Positions 27,576 to 36,779 are shown, numbered from the stretch's first letter. The stretch: 64,000 nt of DNA from Globicatella sulfidifaciens DSM 15739 (GCF_900167405.1 NZ_FUWO01000009.1:2484-66483); one strand, 5' to 3'. Numbers and translations: made by a program. Notes: generated from the letters alone by a model not told the origin.

Positions 27576-28925
27576 TTATTGTGGTTGACTCGTGGTATCT
27601 GTATTTTCTGTTTGTTGTGCCGCAGTTATTTCTGGTGCATAATCGACATTTTCGATATAGTCACCGGAAGCATTCCATAATAAGTACTCATAAACACCAT
27701 TATCAGCTAAAGCATTAATTTGTGCCTGTACTTCAGCATCACCATAGAAAGAGTAATCAGAGAAGTTTTGTAACCATGGTCGAGTCGTAACAGGATTATT
27801 CACATTTTCTAATAATTGTTTTTCCGACAACATATACTCATTAATCAAGTCATACGGTTGGAGGTCAGGGTTTTCTAAGCCAAAGAAACCGACATTCCAG
27901 TGTGAAGGGTAAACCATTGAGGATATAACATCGACTTGGTCGGCAATTCCTGCAAAGTTTTGCCCGATACCACGAACATCTTCAGAATTATTAGCAATAG
28001 CCGTATAACCAAAGACATCGGCGCTGACATCCACACCATAGGGTGCTAATTTTTCTTTTGCATACGCTAAAAACTCCGTAATGGCCGCAATTCGTTCTTC
28101 ACCTTTATCGTTTGGATCTTCGGAAATATAATTTTCAAAGCGTCCTTTAGGATAAGATAGGTTTTCTTCTTCATACATAAAGGCATCAGAGAAACGAACG
28201 TAGTCAAATTGAACCTCTTTAAAGCCCATTTTGGCAGCTTCAATCGCGACGGCTACGTTATAATCCCATGTTTCTTGTAAGAAAGGATTAGTAAAGTAAT
28301 CTTCACCGTCCGGAGTCCAAATTTCACCATCTTCCGTTTGGAATGATAGTTCTGGATGTGAAGAAGCTAAAAAGTTGTCTTTAAAGGTTACAATACGAGC
28401 AATCGGATAAATATTATTTTGTTCAAAAGTTTTAAGCACTTCCTTATAATCGGCTAAACCTACGACGTTTTCATTAACCATGGGATTATCGGATTCTAAG
28501 ATTGGTAGAATTTGACCAGAGTCATCTTTAAAGTCTAACACCGCACTGTTTAATGCTGTCGAATTTAATTTATCGATGCTTTCTTGGAAATACTCAGTAT
28601 TGATCACACAATCAATTGGCAAATAAATACCTTTAACGCCTTCTTTAGGATAGCTAATATTAATGCCGCTATCATAGAAAAGCGAAGAGGGCAGGTCATC
28701 GGGACGTGTTAAAATATTGCTTTTATTAATCACGAGCCCTTCATAGCGATTTCCCTGATTTTGTTTGCGGCGACTACTAAAGTCACTAATGGTCTGGGCG
28801 TCTAATTTACTTTCAACTGTCGGTAACTCTGTATAGGTCGGGGTTGATGTTTGATTTTGTGCTTGATTACAACCACTTGCTAGAAGGATGGTCGCTGTAA
28901 TGCTTAATAATCGTTTTGTATTCAT
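27576..28925 (-). CDS. Putative glycoside hydrolase lipoprotein (DUF4015)
   Basis: The ATG at 28925 follows AGAGGTGTTAAG and gives a lipoprotein signal with the lipobox LLASGC (residues 12-17). A 13-residue-longer start at 28961 would hide it. After a Thr/Gln linker comes a TIM-barrel-type domain with GVKGIYLPIDCVI, NSAVLDFKDDSGQI, YPIARIVTFKD, EVQFDYVRFSD and VDVSADVFGYTA, matching the DUF4015 group related to GH13-like glycosidases. It is predicted to be anchored outside the cell, acting on an unknown glycan. It is preceded by ykyA after 10 bases. Confidence 0.85.
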   Translation of the reverse strand: MNTKRLLSITATILLASGCNQAQNQTSTPTYTELPTVESKLDAQTISDFSSRRKQNQGNRYEGLVINKSNILTRPDDLPSSLFYDSGINISYPKEGVKGIYLPIDCVINTEYFQESIDKLNSTALNSAVLDFKDDSGQILPILESDNPMVNENVVGLADYKEVLKTFEQNNIYPIARIVTFKDNFLASSHPELSFQTEDGEIWTPDGEDYFTNPFLQETWDYNVAVAIEAAKMGFKEVQFDYVRFSDAFMYEEENLSYPKGRFENYISEDPNDKGEERIAAITEFLAYAKEKLAPYGVDVSADVFGYTAIANNSEDVRGIGQNFAGIADQVDVISSMVYPSHWNVGFFGLENPDLQPYDLINEYMLSEKQLLENVNNPVTTRPWLQNFSDYSFYGDAEVQAQINALADNGVYEYLLWNASGDYIENVDYAPEITAAQQTENTDTTSQPQ

Positions 28926-28935
28926 CTTAACACCT

Positions 28936-29577
28936 CTATTTCGCTTCCTGTAAAGTAACAATCTTTACTTTAGTGTCGACCAATAATCCATTCAACGGTT
29001 CAAAGTGTTTCAATACGGCATCTAAATAATAGAGATTGTCTTGTGATAAGGTATTAATATTATCAAATACTTTGAAGAAAGAATTATAATCCACATTAGG
29101 ATTACCGATTGATTGAAACGTTTGGGCTTCTAAATCAAGATTAGGAAGATAGTTATCCGTGTAAGTCGTTAAATCTGTTTGCAAATTGGTAATCATCGTC
29201 GCTAATTTATCAAAGTCACCAACCGGCAAATTCTGATTCTTTTTCGTACTTTCCAATTCCGGTACCAAACTGTTTAATTCTTTCATCGCATCTTTCATAT
29301 TGTTTAAATGCGTCTTACGTTCAGAAATATTTTGCATCACCAAGATTTCATCTTGATTAAAATACTCTAAATTATCGTTGGCATTGGCTAAATCTTCTTC
29401 AAAATCTGATTGAAGGGTGTTTTCTAAATTTTGAACTTCATATAGTTCATTGACGATTTTCGTCACTTGGTCTTGCATTAATCCAATTGTGTTACTAGCT
29501 CTTTCAAGAGAATTGTCACAGCCAGCCACAAATAGCGTTAAAACGACCGTTAGTAGAAAAGGTTTTATCTTCTTCAT
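28936..29577 (-). CDS. ykyA: YkyA-family lipoprotein
   Basis: The 213-residue protein has a type II signal (lipobox FVAGC, Cys20) followed by mainly helical, coiled-coil sequence with many Asp, Asn and Leu. It matches the YkyA/putative cell-wall-binding lipoprotein family (NTIGLMQDQVTKIVNELYEVQNLE, PVGDFDKLATMITNL). Function is unknown; the family is anchored at the outer membrane face of Gram-positive cells. It shares an operon with the glycoside-hydrolase-like lipoprotein. Confidence 0.8.
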   Translation of the reverse strand: MKKIKPFLLTVVLTLFVAGCDNSLERASNTIGLMQDQVTKIVNELYEVQNLENTLQSDFEEDLANANDNLEYFNQDEILVMQNISERKTHLNNMKDAMKELNSLVPELESTKKNQNLPVGDFDKLATMITNLQTDLTTYTDNYLPNLDLEAQTFQSIGNPNVDYNSFFKVFDNINTLSQDNLYYLDAVLKHFEPLNGLLVDTKVKIVTLQEAK

Positions 29578-29694
29578 AAAGTCTCCTTAATAAAAAGTCT
29601 TAAATACATGACTTTTCACCTAAAATTAAGTATAATAAACGTTGTATGCTTATTATTATACCAAATATAAAAGCATTTTCACAAGGAGGACACC

Positions 29695-30168
29695 ATGATA
29701 ATTGGACTTTGCATTGCATTTTTTATTGTTATTATTGACCAATTAGTTAAATATTGGACAATCAACCAAATTGAATTACACAGTTCATTACCAGGGATAC
29801 CCCAAGTGTTTGATTTTTATTACTTACGTAACACGGGGGCTGGTTGGGGAATACTTTCTGGAAAAATGAATTTATTCTACGTTGCCACCATCTTAATCCT
29901 AATATATTTAGTATATTTACTTTATAAGACTACACCACAACAACGACTTAGTCAAATTGCATACGGTTTGTTGATTGGTGGTGCCTTAGGTAACTTTATC
30001 GATCGCTTGTTAAATGGCTATGTCGTCGACATGTTCCGTTTATTATTTATTGATTTCCCTGTATTCAATGTCGCAGATATGGCATTGACATTTGGTGTCA
30101 TCATTTTAATGATCGTTATTTTATTTGACTTAGAAAAAGAAGGAGTGCATGATGTCACAAATATTTAA
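29695..30168 (+). CDS. lspA: Lipoprotein signal peptidase (signal peptidase II)
   Basis: Four-helix membrane aspartyl protease that removes prolipoprotein signal peptides. The 157 residues contain DQLVKYW, RNTGAGWGIL, GGALGNFIDRLLNGYVVDMF and FNVADMALT. The catalytic aspartates are those of VVDMF and VADMA. GGAGGACACC precedes the ATG. rluD overlaps its 3' end. Confidence 0.96.
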   Translation: MIIGLCIAFFIVIIDQLVKYWTINQIELHSSLPGIPQVFDFYYLRNTGAGWGILSGKMNLFYVATILILIYLVYLLYKTTPQQRLSQIAYGLLIGGALGNFIDRLLNGYVVDMFRLLFIDFPVFNVADMALTFGVIILMIVILFDLEKEGVHDVTNI

Positions 30169-31087
30169 TTTACAAGGGGAAACGGGACGTTTAGATAAAG
30201 TCTTGACGACCTTATTACCGAGCGAAAGCCGGTCAACGATTCAAAAAATAATTAAACAAGATTTAGTCCAAGTCAATGGTGTAGTTGCGAAAGCTAATCT
30301 TAAATTAGAAGGTCACGAGAGCATTACCATTGTCATCCCTGAAGTTGAAGAACCAGAAGAAGAAACGTTAAAAGCAGAAGACATTCCCTTAGACATTGTT
30401 TATGAGGATGAAGATTTAGTGGTCATCAATAAAGCAGCTGGAATGGTGGTTCATCCTTCAAAAGGCCATTATTCAGGTACGTTAGTTAATGCTTTATTAT
30501 ATTATTTGGGTCATAACCTAGCCTATCCGGATGATAATACGCGTCCAGGATTGGTGCATCGCATTGATAAAGATACTTCTGGGTTAATAGTAGTCGCTAA
30601 AAACAATGCGGCGCATCATTTATTGAGTGAGCAATTAGCCGATCATTCAATGGGAAGAACTTATTATGCATTGGTTCATGGCACTATTAAAGAACCCGAA
30701 GGTACGATTGAGGTGCCTTTAAGACGCGACCCAAGTAATCGATTAAGATGGTCTGTTCAACCAGATGGCAAGTATGCTTTAACTCATTTTAAAGTTTTAC
30801 AGCGTTATACCGATTCAACACTCGTTGAATTACAATTGGCAACCGGACGTACTCATCAAATTAGAGTTCATATGGAATATATTGGGCATCCATTAGTAGG
30901 GGATCCTGTTTACCGCATCGGTGTCGGTCAAATGCGAGGGGCGTTGACGCGATTAACCGATGGACAATTATTACATGCCAAAGAAATTCATTTTAAACAT
31001 CCTATTAGCAATCAATTAATGAGTTTTGAAGTGCCGTTGCCTGAACATTTTGAAGACATCTTAAGAACATTAACGCCCCTAGAATAA
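30149..31087 (+). CDS. rluD: RluD-type 23S rRNA pseudouridine synthase
   Basis: Forms pseudouridines in large rRNA. An N-terminal S4 RNA-binding domain (RLDKVLTTLLPSESRSTIQKIIKQDLVQVNG) precedes the catalytic domain with VVINKAAGMVVHPS, GLVHRIDKDTSGLIVVAKN (catalytic Asp in HRIDKDTSG) and RTHQIRVHMEYIGHPLVGD. The 312 residues are typical. Its start lies inside lspA, with GAAGGAG as ribosome site, the common lspA-rluD arrangement. Confidence 0.94.
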   Translation: MMSQIFNLQGETGRLDKVLTTLLPSESRSTIQKIIKQDLVQVNGVVAKANLKLEGHESITIVIPEVEEPEEETLKAEDIPLDIVYEDEDLVVINKAAGMVVHPSKGHYSGTLVNALLYYLGHNLAYPDDNTRPGLVHRIDKDTSGLIVVAKNNAAHHLLSEQLADHSMGRTYYALVHGTIKEPEGTIEVPLRRDPSNRLRWSVQPDGKYALTHFKVLQRYTDSTLVELQLATGRTHQIRVHMEYIGHPLVGDPVYRIGVGQMRGALTRLTDGQLLHAKEIHFKHPISNQLMSFEVPLPEHFEDILRTLTPLE

Positions 31088-31099
31088 GGAGGTATCGTT

Positions 31100-31816
31100 A
31101 TGATTGCTAATGATAAGATTTTAGAAAAAATCCGCAATCTACTCGAATTAGCCGAAGACGGTGGCAATGACGAGGAAAGTCAGACAGCTTTGATTATGGC
31201 GCAAAAATTAATGCTGAAGCATAAAATTTCCCAAAATGAATTAAGTAAGTCAGACAAGCAAGAAATCGTCTTACGCTCATTATCGGTTTATAAGCGTTTA
31301 TATTGGTGGGAAAAATCATTAGCGATGGTCATTGCTGATAATTTTAGAGTGATGTTATACGTTCAGAGTAATCGTCTCCCTCATCAAACTTCAACCGTCC
31401 GTAAAATTGTCTTTATGGGATTTCCAGAAGATACGGATTTAGCTTATGAAATATTTCATTTAGCGGCTGATAGCATGCGTTATCATGCGAGTAATCATTT
31501 AAAAGCGATTCAAAAGGAAAATAAGAATGTCGCTTTAGTAGAGTTGCGTAAAGCTTATTACAAAGGGTTTATCGATGGTTTAGAAGAAAAATTTGCAGCT
31601 CAACGTGAAGAAATGCAAACGGAAAATGATGCCTATGCACTCGTGATTCAAGTGCCAGATGAAGTGAAAAAAGCCTTTCGTGATCAAGTAGGAGGTCAAA
31701 AATTATCGTATAAAGCGCCACGCTATACGAAAGCAGATGCCGCCTATTCGGAAGGGTATATTAAAGGAAATACGGTGAGTTTAAACCGCCAATATTTGGA
31801 GAATCATGAGTCATAA
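31100..31816 (+). CDS. DUF2786 domain protein
   Basis: The 238 residues begin with the DUF2786 signature ILEKIRNLLELAEDGGNDEESQTALIMAQKLMLKHKIS. The C-terminal half (YKRLYWWEKSLAMVIADNF ... ALVELRKAYYKGFIDGLEEKF) is the domain often paired with it. Function is unknown; phage genomes also carry such proteins. It follows rluD by 12 bases (AAGGAGG) and overlaps the methyltransferase start by 11 bases, so it is part of this transcript. Confidence 0.85.
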   Translation: MIANDKILEKIRNLLELAEDGGNDEESQTALIMAQKLMLKHKISQNELSKSDKQEIVLRSLSVYKRLYWWEKSLAMVIADNFRVMLYVQSNRLPHQTSTVRKIVFMGFPEDTDLAYEIFHLAADSMRYHASNHLKAIQKENKNVALVELRKAYYKGFIDGLEEKFAAQREEMQTENDAYALVIQVPDEVKKAFRDQVGGQKLSYKAPRYTKADAAYSEGYIKGNTVSLNRQYLENHES

Positions 31817-32426
31817 TATGGACAATCATCAAATCGATGCCCACCTAGGGATTCAGACTCATCACTTAATTGAACAAGAATTTGGCGATCACTTTTGGCA
31901 TTATCATCGAACAGAATCAACTGATTATCATGTCCTTGATCATCTTTTTCGTGAGTTTGAGTTTAGCGATACTGATCAATTAGTGGATATGGGCAGTGGT
32001 ACCGGTCGAGTATTGATTTATTCAGCTTATAAATTGAAAATTCCAGTGGTAGGGGTTGAATTCATACCAGCTGCTTTTAATATTGCTCAGCGCAATATTT
32101 TGGCATTTAATGAAAAAATGGGTCAACAATATCCGATAACAATTTTGAATCAACCAGTGGAAGAGTATCAAATCTCAAGTCGTGATACAGTCTTTTACTT
32201 TTTCAATCCATTTCAATTGGTCATTATGCGCCCGGTTATTTATCGTATTATGCAATCGGTAGTGGCCTTTCCAAGAAAAATAACTTTGATATATTATTAT
32301 CCACTTGATAGCTGTATTCAATTTATTGAAGAGAAAACTGACTTTCAATTAAAAAAGACGATTTTATTACCCGGTAATCAACAAGATTCACGAGAAAAAA
32401 TCGTCATCTATCAAAATAATTTTTAA
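31806..32426 (+). CDS. Class I SAM-dependent methyltransferase
   Basis: The 206-residue protein has motif I LVDMGSGTGRVLIYSAY (about 59-75), then VVGVEF as motif II and DTVFYFFNPF in place of the usual motif IV. Homologues are annotated only as class I methyltransferases; the substrate is unknown. The start (TTGGAGAATC before ATG 31806) overlaps the DUF2786 gene. It converges on nth across a repeat element. Confidence 0.82.
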   Translation: MSHNMDNHQIDAHLGIQTHHLIEQEFGDHFWHYHRTESTDYHVLDHLFREFEFSDTDQLVDMGSGTGRVLIYSAYKLKIPVVGVEFIPAAFNIAQRNILAFNEKMGQQYPITILNQPVEEYQISSRDTVFYFFNPFQLVIMRPVIYRIMQSVVAFPRKITLIYYYPLDSCIQFIEEKTDFQLKKTILLPGNQQDSREKIVIYQNNF

Positions 32427-32510
32427 GAGCGTTCATTCGTTTATTTTCCTGTAAGTAGGAAGTAGAGAAGAAGATAGGTATCAATTAAAGTATTTAGTTA
32501 AGTTATTGAT

Positions 32511-32691
32511 AAGCGCATGGCCTGAGTGGCATCAAATAATGTCTTAAAGTCTAATTTAGTAACTATTTTATGCTTGGGTGGGCAAATGAAGCGAAAATCA
32601 TTTGATTTTCTACTTTTGGTCCACTCCCAACTGTGCATGGGTGGGCAGACGAAGCGAAAATTATTTAATTTTCTACTTCTTGCCCACTCCC
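32511..32691 (+). repeat. Dispersed repeat with a decayed A arm and two B hairpins
   Basis: A mutated A arm (AGCGCATGGCCTGAGTGGCATCAA-like) begins at about 32511. Two B hairpins follow at 32576-32628 and 32639-32691, each of the form GGGTGGGCA ... AAAATCATTTGATTTTC ... CCCACTCCC. The element ends 6 bases from the stop codon of nth. The open frame through 32526-32852 is an artefact of these repeats. Confidence 0.85.
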
Positions 32692-32697
32692 TATTTT

Positions 32698-33321
32698 TTA
32701 GTCAAATTCGTATAATTGAGGATATAAGTGACATTGTGGATTACGCGGATGACAAATTTCACGTCCAAAGTAGATCATCGCTTGATGTGCTTTCAGCCAT
32801 AACTCAGGAGGGAGGACATCGCATACTCTCTTTTCAACTTCTAAAGCAGTAGCTGATTTTTTAACAATGTCATGATGTTTACAGATGCGGGTGACATGGG
32901 TATCAACAGCAAATGCTGGGATGCCAAAACCGACACTTAGTACAACATTGGCTGTTTTACGACCAACTCCAGATAAACTCATTAATTCTGCTCGCGTTTG
33001 TGGGACTTCGCCATTGAAATTCTCGACTAACTTTTTACCACATTCATGTAAAAATCGGGCTTTATTGCGATAAAGTCCTAAAGTAGCGATATAGGGCTCG
33101 ATTTCACTTGGGGGGACTGAAGCCATCGCTTCTGGTGTTGGAAATCGTTCAAACAGGGCAGGGGTTACTTTATTGACTGCCACATCCGTTGTTTGGGCAC
33201 TTAAAGTGACAGCCACCACTAATTCAAACGGATTAGTAAAATCTAAACTAGGTGGGACATCTGGATACAGGGCTATAATTTCTTCAATTACTTTTCTTGC
33301 GCGTTTTTTTGATAAAACCAT
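32698..33321 (-). CDS. nth: Endonuclease III (DNA glycosylase/AP lyase) with degenerate Fe-S loop
   Basis: Base-excision repair of oxidised pyrimidines. The helix-hairpin-helix LSGVGRKTANVVLSVGF carries the catalytic Lys and FAVDTHVTRI the catalytic Asp. The C-terminal cluster loop, normally C-x6-C-x2-C-x5-C, reads ICHPRNPQCHLYPQLYEFD: the first two cysteines remain, the third is Tyr and the fourth Phe. A [4Fe-4S] cluster is therefore unlikely. I recall a similar loss in streptococcal Nth proteins, so it may be ancestral to the group. Total 207 residues. Confidence 0.93.
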   Translation of the reverse strand: MVLSKKRARKVIEEIIALYPDVPPSLDFTNPFELVVAVTLSAQTTDVAVNKVTPALFERFPTPEAMASVPPSEIEPYIATLGLYRNKARFLHECGKKLVENFNGEVPQTRAELMSLSGVGRKTANVVLSVGFGIPAFAVDTHVTRICKHHDIVKKSATALEVEKRVCDVLPPELWLKAHQAMIYFGREICHPRNPQCHLYPQLYEFD

Positions 33322-33492
33322 TGTGACTCCTTTAAAAATTATCTTATCTTATTTCATTATATCTGAGGGATATTCTCATGTTTTTTTGCACTTTATACAT
33401 TATTAGTTATACAAAATAGTATAAAAAGCAGGTAAGAATAAGGCCATTAACATACCTATATTCTCACCCTTATCGCGTTTTGTCAATAATGC

Positions 33493-34467
33493 TTATTTTT
33501 CTTCAGGATACTTAAAGCCGTGTTGTGCTCGCACTGTATCCATTAAACGCATGACAACTAATGAATCTTCTAAGGATACAATATCTGATTCAATTTTACC
33601 TTGTTCAATTAAATTAATAGCTTCGCGTAATTGGAAGTCAAAGCCACCATTATCAGCCGGTCTTTGATAAGTTTCGACTAATTGATTATCTTGGTCATAC
33701 AGACGCATCAAATCAATATGATTAGAACCGTCAATTCTAAACATTCCTTTATCACCAATAATTAAGACATCGGTGTAGCGCATAGTTGCCATTGTCGTTA
33801 ACATTTGAGCCATCCGGCCATCTGGATAGGTGAGGGTAATGGCGGTAGTACGATCAACTCCTTCATCTGTTAAATCCATTGAGGAGCTAACAGTGGCATA
33901 ATCATTGCCAAACATTTGCATCACAAAATGAACATTATAGACTCCTAAGTCTAACAGGGCGCCACCAGCTAAATCAGGACGATACATTCTTTCCTTATCT
34001 TCAAGTAATGCGCCATGATTAGATTGAATTAAACGTGGCGTCCCAATCACACCTTCATCTAGCATTTGTTTTAATTTTAATTGCAGTGGCATAAAGCGAC
34101 TCCAAATGGCTTCCATAAAGGTAACTTGTTTTTCATGGGCTAATTTGATTAATTCAGCTAATTGATTGGCATTAATCGTAATGGCTTTTTCACAAAGAAC
34201 ATGTTTACCATGATTCATCGCTAATTTACAATGTTCATAATGGAAGTTATGGGTCGTTGCCACATAAACTAATTCGACTTCAGGATCTTCCACTAATTCT
34301 AAATAGGATCCATATGCCTTTTCAAAATCAAACTCATCGGCAAATGCTTGTGCTCGTGTTAAATCACGTGCTGCTATAGCATAAGCTGTTGCTTTTTCTT
34401 CACAATTAATCGTATGTGCCATTTTACGCGCAATATTGCCCGCACCGATAATACCTACTTTTACCAT
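33493..34467 (-). CDS. Gfo/Idh/MocA-family NAD(P)-dependent oxidoreductase
   Basis: The N-terminal Rossmann fold VKVGIIGAGNIARKMA and the C-terminal dehydrogenase domain with GGALLDLGVYNVHF define the family. HGKHVLCEKAI holds the conserved Glu-Lys catalytic motif. The ATG at 34467 is preceded by GGTGGG with good spacing; a GTG at 34479 would overlap it. Length is 324 residues. The substrate is probably a sugar or polyol, as with the hexuronate genes next door, but cannot be told. Confidence 0.85.
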   Translation of the reverse strand: MVKVGIIGAGNIARKMAHTINCEEKATAYAIAARDLTRAQAFADEFDFEKAYGSYLELVEDPEVELVYVATTHNFHYEHCKLAMNHGKHVLCEKAITINANQLAELIKLAHEKQVTFMEAIWSRFMPLQLKLKQMLDEGVIGTPRLIQSNHGALLEDKERMYRPDLAGGALLDLGVYNVHFVMQMFGNDYATVSSSMDLTDEGVDRTTAITLTYPDGRMAQMLTTMATMRYTDVLIIGDKGMFRIDGSNHIDLMRLYDQDNQLVETYQRPADNGGFDFQLREAINLIEQGKIESDIVSLEDSLVVMRLMDTVRAQHGFKYPEEK

Positions 34468-34598
34468 CTCAAAACCCACCTTTAATATATAATAACCTTA
34501 TTATAAACCATTCATCATCAATAGTAAAAAGGAATGAAAGTGTTTTTAAAAGGAAATTGACAACCATCGCTACTACATTACTAATAATAACGTTCAAT

Positions 34599-34722
34599 AG
34601 GAGCGGGCATAAGTTTGGTAAATTTAGTAAATTATTGTTCGTTAATAAAAAGCGCAGGGGTTGAGTGGCCTCAAACTGCGTCTAAATGACTTGTCTGAGA
34701 CCTACTTAACTTGTTCACTCCC
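34599..34722 (+). repeat. Dispersed repeat copy lacking most of hairpin B
   Basis: Starts GGAGCGGGCATAAGTTTGG and ends TTGTTCACTCCC, so the short terminal inverted repeat (GGAG..GGGCA / TG..CACTCC) is recognisable. Hairpin A is present but mutated (CGCAGGGGTTGAGTGGCCTCAA / TGAGACCTACTTAACT). Its end abuts the T-run of the uxuB terminator. Confidence 0.8.
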
Positions 34723-34787
34723 AAAAAAAGACTAATAATCAACTGTGAGAAGGGGAGTAGAAACCCTTGTACAATTGATTATTAGTC
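34723..34787 (-). terminator. Terminator of the uxuB-uxuA-eda operon
   Basis: GACTAATAATCAA...TGT pairs with ACA...TTGATTATTAGTC (17-base arms, one mismatch). On the minus strand it is followed by CTTTTTTTGGG. It lies between the uxuB stop and the repeat. Confidence 0.85.
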
Positions 34788-34851
34788 ATAATTAAATATA
34801 TTCCTTATAAAATTGTGTGTAGGAGGAAGGAATATGATTTAAATCAGTTTA

Positions 34852-35691
34852 TTAAACACCGGAATAGGCAGCAAACCCACCATCAATTGGTAAAACGACA
34901 CCATTAACAAAACTTGCTAAGTTTTCGTCGGCTAAGAAGAAAGTACCACCGACTAATTCTTCAGCTTCTCCAAAGCGACCCATTGGCGTATTGGTTAAGA
35001 TTTTGTTAGCACGTGCAGTTGGAGTGCCATCTTCATTAAATAATAAACCACGGTTTTGATTGGTTACTAAGAAGCCAGGTGCAATCGCATTACAGCGAAT
35101 GCCAACGTGAGAGAAGTGAACCGCTAACCATTGTGTGAAGTTAGAAATAGCCGCTTTAGCTCCCGAATAGGCTGGAATCTTAGTTAATGGAGTAAATGCA
35201 TTCATACTTGAAATATTAATAATATTTGCGCCTTTACGTCCTACCATGTCTTTAGCAAATACTTGAGTTGGTAATAAAGTACCTAAATAGTTTAAATTAA
35301 AGACGAATTCAATACCTGCTTTATCTAATTCGAAGAAAGATTTCGTTCCTTCAGGTAAATCTGTTTCATGGAATTCATTATCGGTCGTTGCTTTAGGATT
35401 ATTACCACCAGCACCATTGATTAAAATATCAGTTGGTCCTAAATCATTTAAGACTGCTTCACGGACTTCCTCTAAGTTCGCTTGGTCTAATACATTGGTT
35501 TTATAAGCTTTAGCCACGCCACCTTCAGCCACGATTTCGTCTACAAATTTTTGTGCTGCTTCTTCATTTAAATCTAAAAGGGCAACACGAGCGCCTGCTT
35601 TAGCAAATTCTTTTGCTAAGAAACCACAAAGGACGCCACCAGCTCCGGTAATGACTACTGTTTTATCTTTAAAATCAATTGTTTTTGTCAT
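34852..35691 (-). CDS. uxuB: D-mannonate oxidoreductase / fructuronate reductase, SDR type
   Basis: Reduces D-fructuronate to D-mannonate. The short-chain dehydrogenase fold shows TGAGGVLCGFLAKEFAKAG, GAGGNNPKA, the catalytic SS...YSGAK (Ser in INISSMNAF, Tyr-x3-Lys in PAYSGAKAA) and NAIAPGF. Its 279 residues and position downstream of uxuA correspond to the SDR-type UxuB (YjmF) of Bacillus, not the long-chain enzyme of E. coli. Confidence 0.88.
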   Translation of the reverse strand: MTKTIDFKDKTVVITGAGGVLCGFLAKEFAKAGARVALLDLNEEAAQKFVDEIVAEGGVAKAYKTNVLDQANLEEVREAVLNDLGPTDILINGAGGNNPKATTDNEFHETDLPEGTKSFFELDKAGIEFVFNLNYLGTLLPTQVFAKDMVGRKGANIINISSMNAFTPLTKIPAYSGAKAAISNFTQWLAVHFSHVGIRCNAIAPGFLVTNQNRGLLFNEDGTPTARANKILTNTPMGRFGEAEELVGGTFFLADENLASFVNGVVLPIDGGFAAYSGV

Positions 35692-35706
35692 ATAAAGTTT
35701 CCTTTC

Positions 35707-36753
35707 CTAGCCTTTAATTTTATCGATTGCTTCCCATAATCCTGATAAATAAGTCGCACCTAATGCACGATCATATAATCCATATCCAGGACGACCGGTT
35801 TCTCCCCAAATCATACGACCATGGTCTGGACGAATCGGTCCGTTCCAATTATGATCATGTAAAGCTTTTACGACTTCAAACATATCAATTGAACCATATT
35901 CAGAAGGGTGGGCTGTTTCTTTAAACGATTTACCTTCTTCTAATTTAATGTTACGCGCATGCATGAAGTTTACACGTTGACGTTCTAAAGCGTATCTTAA
36001 AATTTCAATTGGATCATTATCTGGTGTTGATGCGTATGAACCGACACATAATGTCACACCATTGTATTCACTGTCATATAAGTCTAAGAAACGCTCAACG
36101 GCTGCTTTATTCGTGATAATTCTTGGTAAACCAAAAATAGAATATGGTGGATCATCCGGGTGGATTGCCATTTTTACTTTGACTTCTTCCGCAACAGGCA
36201 TAACACGTTTAATAAAGTAAGCTAAATTTTCCCATAGTTTTTCTTCGTCAACATCAGCATAAGCATCCATTACAGCTTTCATGCTTTCTTTGGTATAAGA
36301 AGAATCCCATCCTGGTAAAGATAATTCACCATTAATTGGGTCCATTTTTTTAGAAACTTCTTCGTCAAAGATTAGGGCAGTCGATCCGTCTTCATAACGA
36401 TAAGCTAAGTCTGTACGAGTCCAGTCGAATACTGGCATAAAATTATAACAAACGACATTCACACCTTCTGCTGCTAAATTACGAATCGTTTCAATATAGT
36501 TATCAATTAATTGGTCACGAGTGTCACGTCCTAATTTAATATCTTCGTGTACTGGCACGCTCTCAATAACGGACAATTTTAAACCATTTGCTTCAATTGT
36601 TTCTTTTAATTGTTTAATACGTTCTCTTGGCCAAACTTCACCAACCGGTACATCATAAATTGCTGATACAATCCCTCTCATCGTCGGAATTTGACGAATA
36701 TTCTCTAATGTTACCGGATCGTCTTCTCCATACCATCTAAATGTCATTTCCAT
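35707..36753 (-). CDS. uxuA: Mannonate dehydratase
   Basis: Dehydrates D-mannonate to 2-keto-3-deoxygluconate. The N-terminal MTFRWYGEDDPVTLENIRQIP, VVCYNFMPVFDWTRTDL, MAIHPDDPP and RPDHGRMIWGE are typical UxuA motifs with metal-binding His/Asp. GAGGTG lies 7 bases before ATG 36753; the in-frame ATG at 36759 would be only 1 base from it. About 348 residues. It is followed by uxuB after 15 bases. Confidence 0.95.
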   Translation of the reverse strand: MEMTFRWYGEDDPVTLENIRQIPTMRGIVSAIYDVPVGEVWPRERIKQLKETIEANGLKLSVIESVPVHEDIKLGRDTRDQLIDNYIETIRNLAAEGVNVVCYNFMPVFDWTRTDLAYRYEDGSTALIFDEEVSKKMDPINGELSLPGWDSSYTKESMKAVMDAYADVDEEKLWENLAYFIKRVMPVAEEVKVKMAIHPDDPPYSIFGLPRIITNKAAVERFLDLYDSEYNGVTLCVGSYASTPDNDPIEILRYALERQRVNFMHARNIKLEEGKSFKETAHPSEYGSIDMFEVVKALHDHNWNGPIRPDHGRMIWGETGRPGYGLYDRALGATYLSGLWEAIDKIKG

Positions 36754-36779
36754 ATTCATTCACCTCTATAATTATTTTT

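Noticed and set aside
32526-32852. Open frame of 108 codons across the repeat before nth
   Set aside because: It is made from two copies of the B hairpin (the translation repeats GGQMKRKSFDFLLL-like text) and then runs antisense into nth. No ribosome site.
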